Below are positions 34,791-45,992 of a stretch of DNA of 64,000 nt, piece after piece. Positions within the stretch are counted from its first letter, which is position 1. Each line of letters begins with the position of its first letter. The notes below the pieces were generated by a model. It saw only the letters and a program-made list of their open reading frames with translations. It was not told the origin of the DNA and did no database searches. The DNA comes from Coniella vitis. Its lineage: Eukaryota; Ascomycota; Sordariomycetes; Diaporthales; Schizoparmaceae. The stretch is taken from positions 2,170,001 through 2,234,000 of the forward strand of contig WUJK01000006.1 in assembly GCA_011317545.1 (NCBI GenBank). The letters are read 5' to 3'. Made by a program: the position numbers and the translations under genes.

Positions 34791-36277
34791 ATGACCTCAT
34801 CACGGTCAGACTACCAAAGTCAGTATAACTACTCAGACTCCAGTTGGAGCCGAGGTAGCCCATCGATGGGTGCTCCGTCCAGCATATCCTACGAGGACCA
34901 CAAGCCCTTCATACAATATATGGAGTGTGATGAGGACCTATCACCAAGCACTGCCACCGTTCCTCGGTCGTCAGTCGAGACATATGCATCTACCGACGAC
35001 TCAGAAGAGGAGGAATGCCCCCTCGATCGGGAAGCCGAACTCGCTCAAGCCGCTGAGCGTGACTACATTCCACCATTACCCTCCTACAACCACGAGATAT
35101 CCGAGCCAAATGTGCGCCCTTCGACACCAAAGGAATTTGCCCAGCTCTATCCCAGTATGGACAGGTTCTCGATACGCCACGACGACTTCACCAGCGACGG
35201 CAACATGAACCTGCGCGTGGACACCATAGCCCACGGCAGAAAGCGGACCGTCGTTCAGCTCTTCCACTTGCGCATGTACGACTTGGCAAAACGCGACTTC
35301 TCGCTGCGGCGCTACTGCCGCGACTCTGGCCGTGAAGTCTGCAACTCCAAGCGCAGATACGACACAGAAGCCTCGCTTAGCCGACCAACGCTTCAGCGCT
35401 CCATGTCAACTGCCATGAAGAGCCTCACGAAGCCGCATATACGCCGTCACAACTCGTATGGCTCTACAGTGCCGAGCGCCAAGGAGAAGCGCCCTGCCAC
35501 CTCTCACTCTGACCGGAGTACAGACGTCGGCAGTGTGTCCTCGCGATCCTCCAATGGCGACCACAAGTACAACCAGCCGCAACCCACCAACGCCATCAAA
35601 TTGGAATTCAGCAACTACGCGCGGGTTGACGTTGAAAGAAAGGGCGCCAAGAAGAACACGCGGTATGAGTTTGAATGGTGGGGTCATCGCTACGCTTGGA
35701 AGCGTGTCGTGGAGAAGCATCTTGGCGGTATCGTCTCTTTCCACCTCATTCGCGACGGCCAACCGAACCCAGTAGCGCACATTGTTCCCGAGACACGGTC
35801 ACCTAACCAGGTCGAGGCCGACGAGAGGGCAGGCGGCTGGATTCCCCCATGCTTTATGTGGTTCAATGAGCACGACATTCTCGATGCGGCGGCGGACGTT
35901 GCCGAGTAAGTTTTCCTTTTTTTTTTCTTTTTTCTCTTCTTCTTTTTTCTTCTTTTTTCTTCATTTTTCTTCTTTTTTCTTCTTTTTTCTTCTTTTTTCT
36001 TCTTTTTTCTTCTTTTTTCTTCTTTTTTTGAACCGACCCCATCTCAGCTGCTAACGATATCAAAAGTGTCATTATGGCTAGCGGTCTCATGGCTCTCGTC
36101 GACGACTGCATTGAAGAGCGCTGGAGCGCCAAGAAGGCCAGGTCGCCTGTACTGGGCGACATGGAGTCTACTGGACCCCGAAGCTTTATGCAGCGAGTCT
36201 TTACCCAACGCCGGACCTCATCGGATCACCATCAACATAGTCCGCTCCGTCACGCCAGCCCTATCTCGGCTTTCTGA
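34791..36277 (+). CDS. Unrecognised fungal protein
   Basis: Exons 34791-35905 and 36067-36277 join in frame to 441 residues. The intron has a GTAAGT donor, a good branch site (GCTAAC at about 36050) and an AAAG acceptor; a competing TCAG at 36046 lies upstream of the branch site and was not chosen. The N-terminal ~110 residues are Ser/Tyr/acid-rich and probably disordered; ~175-250 is basic and Ser-rich. The part most likely to be folded is ~265-410, with YEFEWWGHRYAWKR, VSFHLIRDG, GGWIPPCFMWF and DVADVIMASGLMALVDDCIEERW-type segments, the last formed by the splice junction. No function is known to me; a soluble scaffold or signalling protein would fit, but that is a guess. The 3' end is Gln/His/Ser-rich. 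Confidence 0.75.
35915..36030 (+). repeat. Pyrimidine minisatellite filling an intron
   Basis: About nine imperfect copies of a 10-base TTCTTTTTTC unit occupy most of the 161-base intron of the gene at 34791. The donor and branch site flank the repeat, so the tract may act as an extended polypyrimidine region. Confidence 0.8.
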
Positions 36278-37744
36278 GAAGGGAATGCGAATACATATTG
36301 ACCAGGCCGTAGCAAGGTCTGCTTTCAGGACATGTCAGTCCTGTGTAAGTACTACAGTGTAGGCATCCAAAGTGCCACTCTATGGCTCTCGCATGGCGCA
36401 ACGGAACATGCTTTATGCCGATCTACAGATATACGAAACTGGCTTTCTCGTGGCTGCTCAGTGCCACAAACAAGCATACCCTGGCGTATCGGTATCGGTA
36501 TCGGATCGTTTGATGTCTTTTAATATTTGTTGAGCAATACGTGTGGTGATGCATTGCAGATTGTGAATTGTCTCAGGCCTTGGTTACTTGCCTGTAACGA
36601 AGAGCAGCCATAACATGGCCATCTGGAGTCGGTTCTCGAATCATGTTTACCGTCACAGTCTCTGTTGTAGATTAATGGAACGATAAGATCTCAGGACATT
36701 TAGTGGAATGATATAATGGCCAAAGTCATCGAGGCCGTCTCTAAACTTCCCATATGAATCGTGCGTTCTTTGATTCTATTTCACAACAGCCACCACAAGG
36801 TTTAGCCATGCTACCGTCGAGGCTTTTGGCGCATGGTGTGTCACACCAAGTCATCAAGCTGAGAAGAAGCATTGATTGATCGACTCACCGACCTCCGGGA
36901 TAGATGAGCACTTGGGGTGATGGAGTGTGTACAACCTCTCGTAAGCGCTTGAATGTTCTTTTTGTTTTATGATATTAAGTTGCGGGGTAGGCTGGATACA
37001 TAGACTTGCTTACGGAATTGTCTCGGCGTCTTTCTTAGCTCCAGTTGATGGTTTTTCTTTTTTCTTTTTTTTTTCCCTGTAGAATAGACCGCTTGTCTTT
37101 TTTTTTTTTTTTTTTTCTCACTTCCTTTTTTCTCTTACGTGCGGCCTAGCATATACCCTTTACTGACGAACTGTAAAGTACTTTTGTTGATGTGTGTGAT
37201 TTGTGGTTTGGAGTGAGTGAAGCCTTTGCAGAAGAGAAGCGGGGGAGACGGTGTGTGGTGATAGTTCCAGGAGGTGGAGGTAGGAGGGGAATGGGAAGGG
37301 GGACCAGGCTTTCTTTGGCAGATTGGTTCTCTTTTTTATTTGATAAAACGTGGGCTGTGTTTCTGGGATGATCGTGATCTTTTGTGGTCCAGTCTTGGAG
37401 GTTGGTGACAGTGACGGTGACAGTGGGCCTGGAGTGGTTGTCATTGCTGCTTTCACGGAGATCATCGGTCCGCGGTGAGGAGAGGAGGATGGCGTCCCTT
37501 TGTATCAAGTCTGAGTTGGGTATTTTGTCTGGAATAATGGAAGAGATCTGTGATGTGGATAGATGGACAATTCCAAGTGGACGATGGATATTTAAAGTTG
37601 AGGGCATATCAACAGGCTCATTCTCTTGTTTGTCACGTTCCCACTATTGGGTTCTCCCTTGACGAGAATAACCAGACTACGCAAAATCCTACGGTTCATG
37701 TAACTCGTTGGGTGGGCATGATGGAATAGTCTGTTAACAAGTGT

Positions 37745-37807
<63 letters not shown>

Positions 37808-37855
37808 GGGCCACTCATCTCAAGCAACCCGCACATCAACCCTTTTGACGTTCGG
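36278..37855. other. Convergent 3' flanks with microsatellites
   Basis: This 1.58 kb between two convergent genes has no recognisable gene. It contains three GGTATC-type copies (about 36488-36505), a T19 run (37098-37116) and a long TGTC tetranucleotide array at 37747-37808. Confidence 0.5.
37747..37808. repeat. TGTC tetranucleotide array
   Basis: About 15.5 perfect TGTC units, 48 bases beyond the stop codon of the metallo-beta-lactamase gene, so probably within its 3' untranslated region. Confidence 0.92.
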
Positions 37856-39487
37856 TCACAACAAGGCCTCCTTGAAATCCTTCAAAAACGCCCACCGTGC
37901 CCTTTCCGCCCACCCCTTTTCCGCCCAGTCATTTGCGTATTGGGGGTAAAAGTCCACTACGTCCAGGAGCGTGGCATCGTGGGCAATGACCACCAGCACC
38001 TTGGCCTCTCCTCCATTCTGCTGCCCTTCTTCTCCTTGTTCTTCTTCTTTTCCTTCTCCCTTTCCTTCTGCACCGATCCCACTGGCACTGGCACTGGCAC
38101 TGGCACTGGCACTGGCACTGCGACCAAGCTGCGCATCCGCCTCCTGGATCTTGTCAATCGTCTGCTGTGCCTCGGCTGCGTCGGCGGCCAGCCCACCCGG
38201 CGCAATGCGGTAAAATGACTGTGTCCTGTCGCCATGCGGCAGGAGATGGTCAAAGAGCGAGCCGAGACACACTGCTGGCGACGGTGACGACGACGACGAC
38301 GACGACTGCTCATTGTTTCCCTTGTCCGCCGCCACTGGATTCGGTGCAATCTCGTCTGGCAGCGGCACCCACCGCGAGGGGCGAAACTCACCGGGATGGT
38401 GACACGCATCGCCGCCCATGAAAATGTACGAATCACCTTTCCCGCCCTTGTCACCACCAGCACCACCACCGGCAGCAGCAGCAGCAGCAGCACCGCTCGT
38501 CACCCTCGCCAAACCACAGAGATGCCCGACGGCATGTCCAGGGCTGTCCAACAGGTAGAACGAGCCATCGCCAAAGTAATCAAACGCAGGGAACCGACCG
38601 ACCCTCGTCGTCGTCGTCGTCGTCGTCGCCGCTGTGGTGCCGCTGCTGCCGCCGCCGCCATGATCCTCAAACGTAATCTCGCGCAGTTCCCGCCCGGCAT
38701 AGTCTGATTCCAGCACCACCGCGTCCGGGTTCGTCGGGTACCCCGGCAGCAGCGCCTCCTTGAAGCCGGGGCCCACAACCAGCGCGGTGCGGTCTGCGGG
38801 AAACGTCGAAGGGTCCCCCGTGTGGTCAAAGTGCCAGTGGGACCAGATGATGGCTTCAATGTCCTCGGGGCCGGGGCCGGGGCCGGGGCCGCGGTGGTGG
38901 CGGCCCCCCTCCTCGGCCGGCTCCTCCTCCGCCGCCGCCGCGGCCGCGCAGCTGGCACGCAGGATGTCGGCCACGTTCTGCTCGACGGCGAGGTGCGTCT
39001 CAATGTGCTCGAGGAGGGCGACGTGGGCGGGCGCGAGGTTCTGCCAGTCCTTGCGCACGCCGAGGTCGAAGAGCACGGCGCGGTGCTGGGTCGGGTGCGT
39101 GATGAGGAACGAGTACGAGGGCACGGCGAGGCGGTCGTGGCCCTTTGTCACGGGCGTGAAGAAGTGGCGGGTGGGGATGTTTGAGATCCAAGAGGTGGTG
39201 TTGATGACTGTTTTGTTGGAAGGTGATGGAGTGAGTGGATATGGCAAAGTATATAGAGAGAGAGAGAGAGAGAGTGAGAGAGTGAGTGGGTGAGTGAGTG
39301 GGTGAGTGAGTGGGTGAGTGAGTGGGTGAGTGAGTGGATGAGTGAGTGGATGACTGAGTGGGTGGGTGAGTGAGTGGGTGAGTGGGTTTCTGGGAGAAAA
39401 GAAGAAACGTTTGGTGGCTGGCTTACTTTGGACGTTGACGGTCGCCGATGAGGGCGGAATGTCGAAGGGAGGAGCGGGCTTGGCCAT
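37856..39487 (-). CDS. Metallo-beta-lactamase-fold hydrolase
   Basis: Exon 1 is 39487-39427 and exon 2 is 39207-37856, giving 470 residues; left unspliced the frame stays open at 543. The spliced N-terminus, FDIPPSSATVNVQ then IINTTSW, reads like family members, which supports removal. Zinc-ligand motifs are HWHFDHTGD (first His ~144), the GHAVGHLCG segment and GGDACHHPGEF, as in lactonase-like and related hydrolases. LFDLGVRKDWQNLAPAH is typical of a fungal group of unknown substrate. No signal peptide or membrane segment is seen, so it is probably cytosolic. The protein is full of repeat-coded inserts: Gly-Pro runs, poly-Ala, Thr and Ser runs, and an Ala-Ser alternation near the C-terminus. 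Function beyond a metal-dependent hydrolase is unknown. Confidence 0.85.
   Translation of the reverse strand: MAKPAPPFDIPPSSATVNVQSKPATKRFFFSPRNPLTHSLTHPLSHPLTHPLTHPLTHPLTHPLTHPLTLSLSLSLSLYTLPYPLTPSPSNKTVINTTSWISNIPTRHFFTPVTKGHDRLAVPSYSFLITHPTQHRAVLFDLGVRKDWQNLAPAHVALLEHIETHLAVEQNVADILRASCAAAAAAEEEPAEEGGRHHRGPGPGPGPEDIEAIIWSHWHFDHTGDPSTFPADRTALVVGPGFKEALLPGYPTNPDAVVLESDYAGRELREITFEDHGGGGSSGTTAATTTTTTTRVGRFPAFDYFGDGSFYLLDSPGHAVGHLCGLARVTSGAAAAAAAGGGAGGDKGGKGDSYIFMGGDACHHPGEFRPSRWVPLPDEIAPNPVAADKGNNEQSSSSSSSPSPAVCLGSLFDHLLPHGDRTQSFYRIAPGGLAADAAEAQQTIDKIQEADAQLGRSASASASASASASGIGAEGKGEGKEEEQGEEGQQNGGEAKVLVVIAHDATLLDVVDFYPQYANDWAEKGWAERARWAFLKDFKEALL
39208..39426 (-). other. In-frame microsatellite intron of the hydrolase gene
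   Basis: A 219-base intron (73 codons, no stop) with donor GTAAGC and acceptor ACAG. Inside are about ten copies of a 12-base ACTCACCCACTC-type unit and a CT repeat, which if retained would be translated as Leu-Thr-His-Pro and Ser-Leu repeats. Splicing is inferred from splice sites and from the family-like junction. Confidence 0.7.
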
Positions 39488-39497
39488 GTTGGATCTG

Positions 39498-39534
<37 letters not shown>

Positions 39535-40417
39535 GTTGCGAGCTTATCTAATGGTTTGTTTCGTTCGTTTTGAAGAATACAGATACAAATACTGCAGTAA
39601 ATAAAGAGATGGGAAATGAGCCTCGACTCCAGACAGTAATCCCCTGGGAAGAAGGAGGGCAAAAAGAGACAAAGAGAAATAAATAAATATGAGCTATATT
39701 AATCTTGCTTTTCCCCCAAAACCCACAAGGCCCAAGGGAGAAAAGTACAAATTGCCATGTCACTCCATCCATCCCTTAATACTACAGCATGGAGTAGGAG
39801 AACACCGGGGGGCGTCTGAGCTCTCCCAACATATTGCAAGACGCACGCACGCGCAGATCCTCTCTCTCTCTCTCTCCGTCGATATGCGGGAGACTCCTCC
39901 CCCGCACAAGCCGTGCACACGCAATACATAGTATGTATGTGTGTACCTGGTTGGGAAGCATTGGGAATCATATTGCTTATTACTGCATGGTGACGCTATC
40001 CAAAAGTCTGGCTACGGACATAGTGTAGTAAAGTATCCCAAGTATGTTTGGTAGACGTCAGAGTGGAGTCTGGCCACTCATGATTCCGCATTCTGCCATA
40101 TATACCGAATACTTACTATGGTACTCGCGGGGTTGAAACCGGTTCACGATAGCTCCAGTGTGCAGAGCGGTGAGGCTGAGAACTTGAGAGACAGAGAGAG
40201 AGAGAGAAAAGATGGGACAAAATAACAGATACACATCCACCCACAACGCAAACCTTGACAGCAAACAGTATACCAAAGCAAGCTCAACTGCAAAAGCCTT
40301 CTGCTATACCCAAAGACACGACAACCTTGAATTAAACAAGCTAAAACCTAGTTACAATAGTAATAATAACAACAACAACAACAACAGAAACAACAAGAGC
40401 CGAGTATGCCATGTGTG

Positions 40418-40449
<32 letters not shown>

Positions 40450-41029
40450 TGCGTGTCTGTATGCATATGCGGACTTTCTGGAATTGACAACAATAACAAT
40501 TGCACCCTGAGTATAATCCAGTATGCTTGCCTGCCTGGCTTATACAACACCACCATGCAGTGGCTAGGAAGCCAGAGAGAAGAGGCTTCGAATGACCACT
40601 ATGCCCCCTACCACGGCAGTGCTCTTCCTGAAAAGCTTGAATCTTATCAACTCTTTGTGCTCCCTGCCTGCCTATGAAAGAATCACCGTCCTATTAATCT
40701 TCCACGATATGTGCACACTGTCGCACAAAGCAGCACTACAGCCAGCTCCTACACCTTGGACTCCTCTGCAAGACCCCATTTGGACTATGCTCGGGACTCA
40801 ACCTCGTCGAAGCCTCCATCTCTGCACTCCTCGACTTGTAGGACCTTGCTGAGGTCACCTGTGCAAGGAACTTTATCGGCGAAGACAGCATCCCCCCCTC
40901 CACAGTGACATCAGCAGTAGAAGATGTTGCAAAAGCAGGCAAACTGCGACTATCGCAACCCCACCCAGGGCACCACTTCCCATTGCATCGTCGTTGTTGT
41001 ATCATGGGCATGGAAGGCTGACCAATTCC
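39488..41029. other. Hydrolase promoter and BBC1 3' flank
   Basis: 1.54 kb between two minus-strand genes, without a recognisable gene. Besides the CT repeat it has an AAC run (about 40364-40385), a TG repeat and a GTGC repeat (about 40412-40454). Confidence 0.5.
39500..39530. repeat. CT repeat in the hydrolase gene leader
   Basis: Fifteen CT units begin 13 bases upstream of the hydrolase start codon; in the mRNA they form a GA repeat in the leader. Confidence 0.85.
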
Positions 41030-44000
41030 CTAGTTCTGGCCCTCCCAGCCGACCCAGCTGCGCGGCATAATGCGCCAGATCTTGACTTCGCCACTGCGAA
41101 GATCGTCGAGCTTGAAACTCTCAATCTTGACTTTTTTGCTTTCACGGCCTTGCTCCCAGACACGCACCTTCTTCTTGGTGCCATCCCACTCCGACACAAT
41201 GCCGACATGGTCTGGCTTGCCTACTTCCACACTGTACTTTGCATGCATGGGGCCATGCTTGCCCTGGAACTTGGCATTGCGGATGCTGATAATGTCACCA
41301 GGGCGGATCTGGTCCGTCTGGGTGGTGCTTGCATTGGCAAGGTTCGAGTACACAAGCGCACCATAGGCGCGAGTGCCAACGGGGAGGAGCGCATCCTTCA
41401 AAGGCTTCAACAGCTCCAAGACAAGTGCCTGTGGTGTGCCGTCGCCAATGACACTGTCTTTCTTTCCAGCCACAGCTTCAGAAATGGGTCGACCAAAGCG
41501 CTCATACGACTCCTCGAGCTGGTCTTGACGCAAGCTGCGAGGAGGTCCTTCGTGGCGCTGCTCCAGGTGGACGTCACTTGGGTCCTGAGGATCAAAACGA
41601 ACGGTAATGACCGTCTGCGAGTAATCCTGGAACAAAATGTAAATGTCACGTGTCACAGTGGCTTTGACACCTCGCTGAGTCGACTGGGATTCGTCAGATT
41701 CATAGAAAATGTCTTTACGGCCCTGCAACTGGGGTGGCAAGCCCTTGGGCTGCAACCACCACTTGGACTGAGGAGCCAGGTCAACATCGTTCGCAACGAA
41801 GCCAGATTCCATCGACATGGATGGACGGCCAAGCAGGTCCACAGATCGACGACTTGGGCGGAGATCCATCGACGCGCGCTGTGAACCAGGAGCACGACCA
41901 GCCGAAGGTGCAGTAGGGTAAGGCTGCTGTGAGGCATCGCTTGCGCCAAACGCCTCATCCCCGGGGCGACCAGGGGGCGGCGGTGGCGGAGAGAAGGTGG
42001 GTACAGCGCTGGCTGGCGGAGATGCGGCAGCATTGTAATTGTAGGGGTCATAGTCTGCGTCGACAGCCTCCTTTGCTGGTGGGGGTGGAGGAGGCGCAGC
42101 TCGAGGCGCGTCCACAGACTTCCTGGAATCGGGACGAGTCTCTGGCGGAGGCTGGCTTGGTAATGGTGGCGGGCCTCTGGGAGCAGCGGCAGAGGGTATC
42201 GGAGGTGGCAGAGTAGGGGGTACATCCCTCGGTGAAGCGACAGAAAAGCTGTCGTCGAAACTTGAATCGCGTCCATGTGCTTTGAGAGCATCCTTGTGGG
42301 GAACGGACGAAGCAATATCGGTGTCGTAGTCGCCCTCGTACTCGGTGACCTCCTCGTCTTCCTCTTCAGGTGCTGCAGTATCGGCTGCAGGCACCTTTGG
42401 CAAGCCACCAGGAGGAGGAGGCGGCGGTGCCCGAATTTGCGCGGGAGATGCTAGTACGTTTCCAGGAATGGGAGGAGGGGGCCTGCTAGCCCGTTTGCTC
42501 GCAGGCGAGGTAGGCATCGCTTCTTCTCCGTGGAACCCTGGAGATATCGGCACTCGAGGAGACGTGGGGATGCGAGGGGGAGAGGTAGGCACAGGCGGCG
42601 CGGGCGCAGTCACGGGGGGCAGAGGAGGTGGTGCGCGGGTAACAGGAGGCTCTCCACCTCGAGGCGTCTCCAAAGGCTCAACGCCAGAGGCTTCGTCATC
42701 AGACTCGGAGCCTTCACTTGGAGGGGCTGGTGTGGCAGGTGGAGGGCGCGCTATACGCAAAGTTAGCCACCATTCTACGCAGTTCATGAGTTTGAAAAAT
42801 ACCTACACTCAACAGGAACAGGCGGAGGAGCGGGTCGGCCACCTGGAACGGGCGGCGCAGCAGTTGAGGTAGAAGCAGCGATAGGCACTAAACAACATGT
42901 TAGCATGCTTGACAATAAGCATCATAATGTGCGCGTGGTGACCATCCTACCAGGTGGAGGGCTGCGCTGAAGAAGCTCTTCCTCAGACTCCCCTTCTTCC
43001 TCCTGCTCTAGCTCTTGGTGTTGAGCTTGAGGCTCCTCAACCGGCTTGGGTCGGCCCATGCCGGGCAGAGGCATCATCATGGGGATTGGAGGAGCAGCGC
43101 GGGGAGAAGGCAGGTCTTGAGACTCCTCAGTCGAACGTTTCTCAGCAGAAGGCGCCTTCTTCTTGGGCGGGAATGAAGGCACAGCGCCAGGCATTGGCAT
43201 GCCAAACATGTTGGGCATGCCCATACCTCCTCCCAAGCGAGCCATACGGGCGCGAAGCTCCTCCTTGCGGCGGAACTCCTTGGCCTCCTCTGTCTCTTCC
43301 TCCTCCTCCTCCTCCTCCTCCTCCTCCTCTTCTTCTTCTCCTCCTCCCTCGGCAGCCTCTGCCTCTTGATCGTCCTCGCCTTCAGCTACAATCGGTGCTG
43401 GAGCGCGCTGGGGAGGGACTCGTGCCTTGTCGTCGCTGTCGTCGCGCTCCATGAGCTCCTCTTGATCTTCTGTCATCTCGCCAGCACCAGAAAAGTCGGC
43501 CTCGTTACCATCTCTGGGCTCTGGGTCCTTGGACATTCTGCGGCGAGTGGGAGGCGCAGCAGGTCTCGACTGAGCGACATCGAGCGACCGTCTTCCGCCA
43601 GTCTCGCCGGTGTCTCTGCGCTCTAGCGGCGCAGGTATATGAGGAGTAGCACCTTCTTCATCGACACCTTCCTCGGCAGGTTCATGACTCGGCATTCTCG
43701 GCTTGGCAGGGCGCTTCGGTTTCTCCTTTTTGGCGGCAGCCTCGGCGTGCCTCTGTGCTTGCTCTTGCTGTTGCTTTTGGAGAAGGGCCATGCGCTCCTT
43801 CAAACTCATGGGCTTGGGCTGATCATCCTCGCCCTCCTTGGTCTCAGAAGGAAGCAATCCTGCCTTCTGAGCCTGTTCTACGTTTTCTGCTTCCCTCTCT
43901 TTGATCTCGGGATCCTCGTCTCGCCGATACACAGGAGCAACAGGAGCGTTGCGCTGGGTAGGAACATATGTGTTGCCCTTTGGTGGCGGAGCGACAAAGG

Positions 44001-44646
44001 GCTTCTTGATGAACGAGGAGCTGCCTCCGGCACCTCCAAGGCCACTGGGTTTGAACGGAGCGATAGGAGGGGCGGCAGCCTTGTTGAAGGCTGCAATGCG
44101 GTCTTTGAAGGAATTGCCGGTGGGTTTCTCAGAAACGGGAGGCGGTCCGCGCTTGACAGGCGCCACTTGGGGCGGCGACTGGGCAGCGATGGGCGCGGCA
44201 GGAACCTGCGGAGGTGACGAGGGAAGGACAGGTTCAGCTGCTTTTGGCGCACGAGGGGACGCGACAGGTATGGGCTCGGCAGCTGGCGGAATAGGAGGCG
44301 GCGAGATGGACCGGACTTCTTCGGCTTCAACGGCGGGCGGCGAGGGAGGCGGGGCGGGCTCCTGGGGAGCAGCGATAGGCTGGGGCTCCGGAGCGGGTTC
44401 GGGCTCCTTCTTTGGCCTGGTCCGGGTCGGACGCGGTGGAGCTACAGGCTCATACTTTTCGACAAAGTTGCGGGGGAAGATGCCCTCGTGCTTTTGGCCC
44501 GATTCATCAATGTATTCGCCCGTGTACCAATCCGCATCCTCCTCGTCCGTGACGGTTATAATCTGACCGATGCTGAATTGGAGATCGTCTTCGTGGGGCG
44601 AGGAGTACTCGTAGAGGGCTTTGACCTTGAGCGACATGTTGCTCAT
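41030..44646 (-). CDS. BBC1: Bbc1/Mti1-like SH3 protein of actin patches
   Basis: Exons 44646-42951, 42887-42807 and 42750-41030 join in frame to 1165 residues, close to yeast Bbc1 (about 1157). Residues ~4-65 are an SH3 domain (VKALYEYSSPHEDDLQFSIG, then DADWYTGEY and GIFPRNFVEKY). A long Pro-rich, acidic middle follows, with a pure Glu run near 430-460 coded by TCC/CTC repeats, a short coiled region (EFRRKEELRARMARL) and several poly-Pro blocks of the kind SH3 and profilin proteins bind. The last ~250 residues form the conserved Bbc1 C-terminal domain (WWLQPKGLPPQLQGRKD, then ILFQDYSQTVITVRFDP). In yeast Bbc1 binds type I myosin tails and restrains Las17/Arp2/3 at endocytic sites; that role is carried over by homology. 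It is divergent from the RTR1-like gene. Confidence 0.88.
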
Positions 44647-45992
44647 CGAAAGAGGCCAGAGCGGCGGTGCCTAGGGATTTGCCGGCAGTGCCGCTGCTGT
44701 ATATTTGTGTGCGATATCTAATGCGACCCTGAGATGGAGCGGTTGTGTGTCGAATTCGACGCTGGGCCTGGATAGCAGGCAGGAGGCAAGTCAGGTAGTA
44801 TTGGGTGGGTTATTCAAGTCGCTGTAGTAATGACGAAGATGAAGCGGGCGACCCGTCAGCTTGGCTGGGCTTGGGCTATGGACTGGGCTGTGCTGGGTCG
44901 GGTCGGGACCGGAAGCTCTCAGGCAGAAGACCGAGACCCCCAGCGTGCGGGACGGCGCGGTTGAGGCTGCTTGCTGCTTGCCGCTTGGGATTGGGGACTG
45001 GAGGTGCTCTTTCGCTTGGTGCGGTGCTAACAGCTGCGACTACGTCAGCGGCCTGAACGAATAAGATTAAGAAGCGCCCGCATAAAGTAGCAGCACTGTC
45101 ACGCCACGCCACGGCGCCACTCAACTCTTGCCGATGAGTACGCAGCAGCGTCGAACTCACAGTACCATGTATGGTTGAGATGTACTCGGCAGAATCGCCC
45201 AACTGGACCGAGAGCCTGTGTTGACAGGAGAAAGAACCCACCGAGCAGGGCAGGGCAGGATTGATCTCGGAGCAATGTAATTAGAGCTGCTTTGCCCGAC
45301 CAAATTCAACGGTGGAGAAAGCAGGGGCAGGCAACAAGAGCCGTCTTCGACGAGGGAAAGGAGGGCGCTTTGAATGGACAAGTGAGAGCTTGTGAAGCAG
45401 GAAAGTACTACTTAACCTGGATTCAAGACCAAGTCAGCTGCCACGGTCGTCTGATGCGCTGGTAAAGGCGTTGGACGGCTTCTCAAAACACACGACAGAC
45501 AAGCCCTGTGAATGCAGTTCGGCCAGAAAAAGCACAGAGGGGGATTTGCTGGGCTTTTGCTTGTTTGAGGGCAGCAGGGCAGCAGGCCAGCAGGGCAGCT
45601 CGTCAACCGGTGCAACGAGATGGGGACCACATCGGAGAGAAGCAGGCAAGAGTGACAGCCTTGAGGAAAGTGCACGGTGCATGATCCGCTATGATACTGT
45701 GGCTTGGGCGCATGAAAATAGCCCAACAAGCCCCACCCTCGCTCACTTGCACCCTCCAACTTTCAGATGTTCGCTTGTCACGCCCCAAAGATCACCGCAC
45801 GCGACGACGACATCTTGTTCGCCTAAGTAGACGCGACTACTATATCCATCAAATATTTGCTCTGTATAGTCACTTGTAATACCGAGTAAGCTTCACCAAC
45901 AACCTCGAAGTATTATACATATCTACAAGCACTTGTTTCTGCCTCCCTCCACAACCTGTGCGTTGCAGCAACACGATCCGCCGACCACCTTA
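44647..45992. other. Divergent promoter region BBC1/RTR1
   Basis: 1.35 kb between divergent genes. A GCAGCAGG(CC)AGCAGG-type short tandem lies near 45572-45600. No other feature could be supported. Confidence 0.5.

Noticed and set aside
45933..45992. N-terminal extension of the Rtr1-like protein
   Set aside because: Begins with TTG; the first ATG is 45993 and matches a normal family start.
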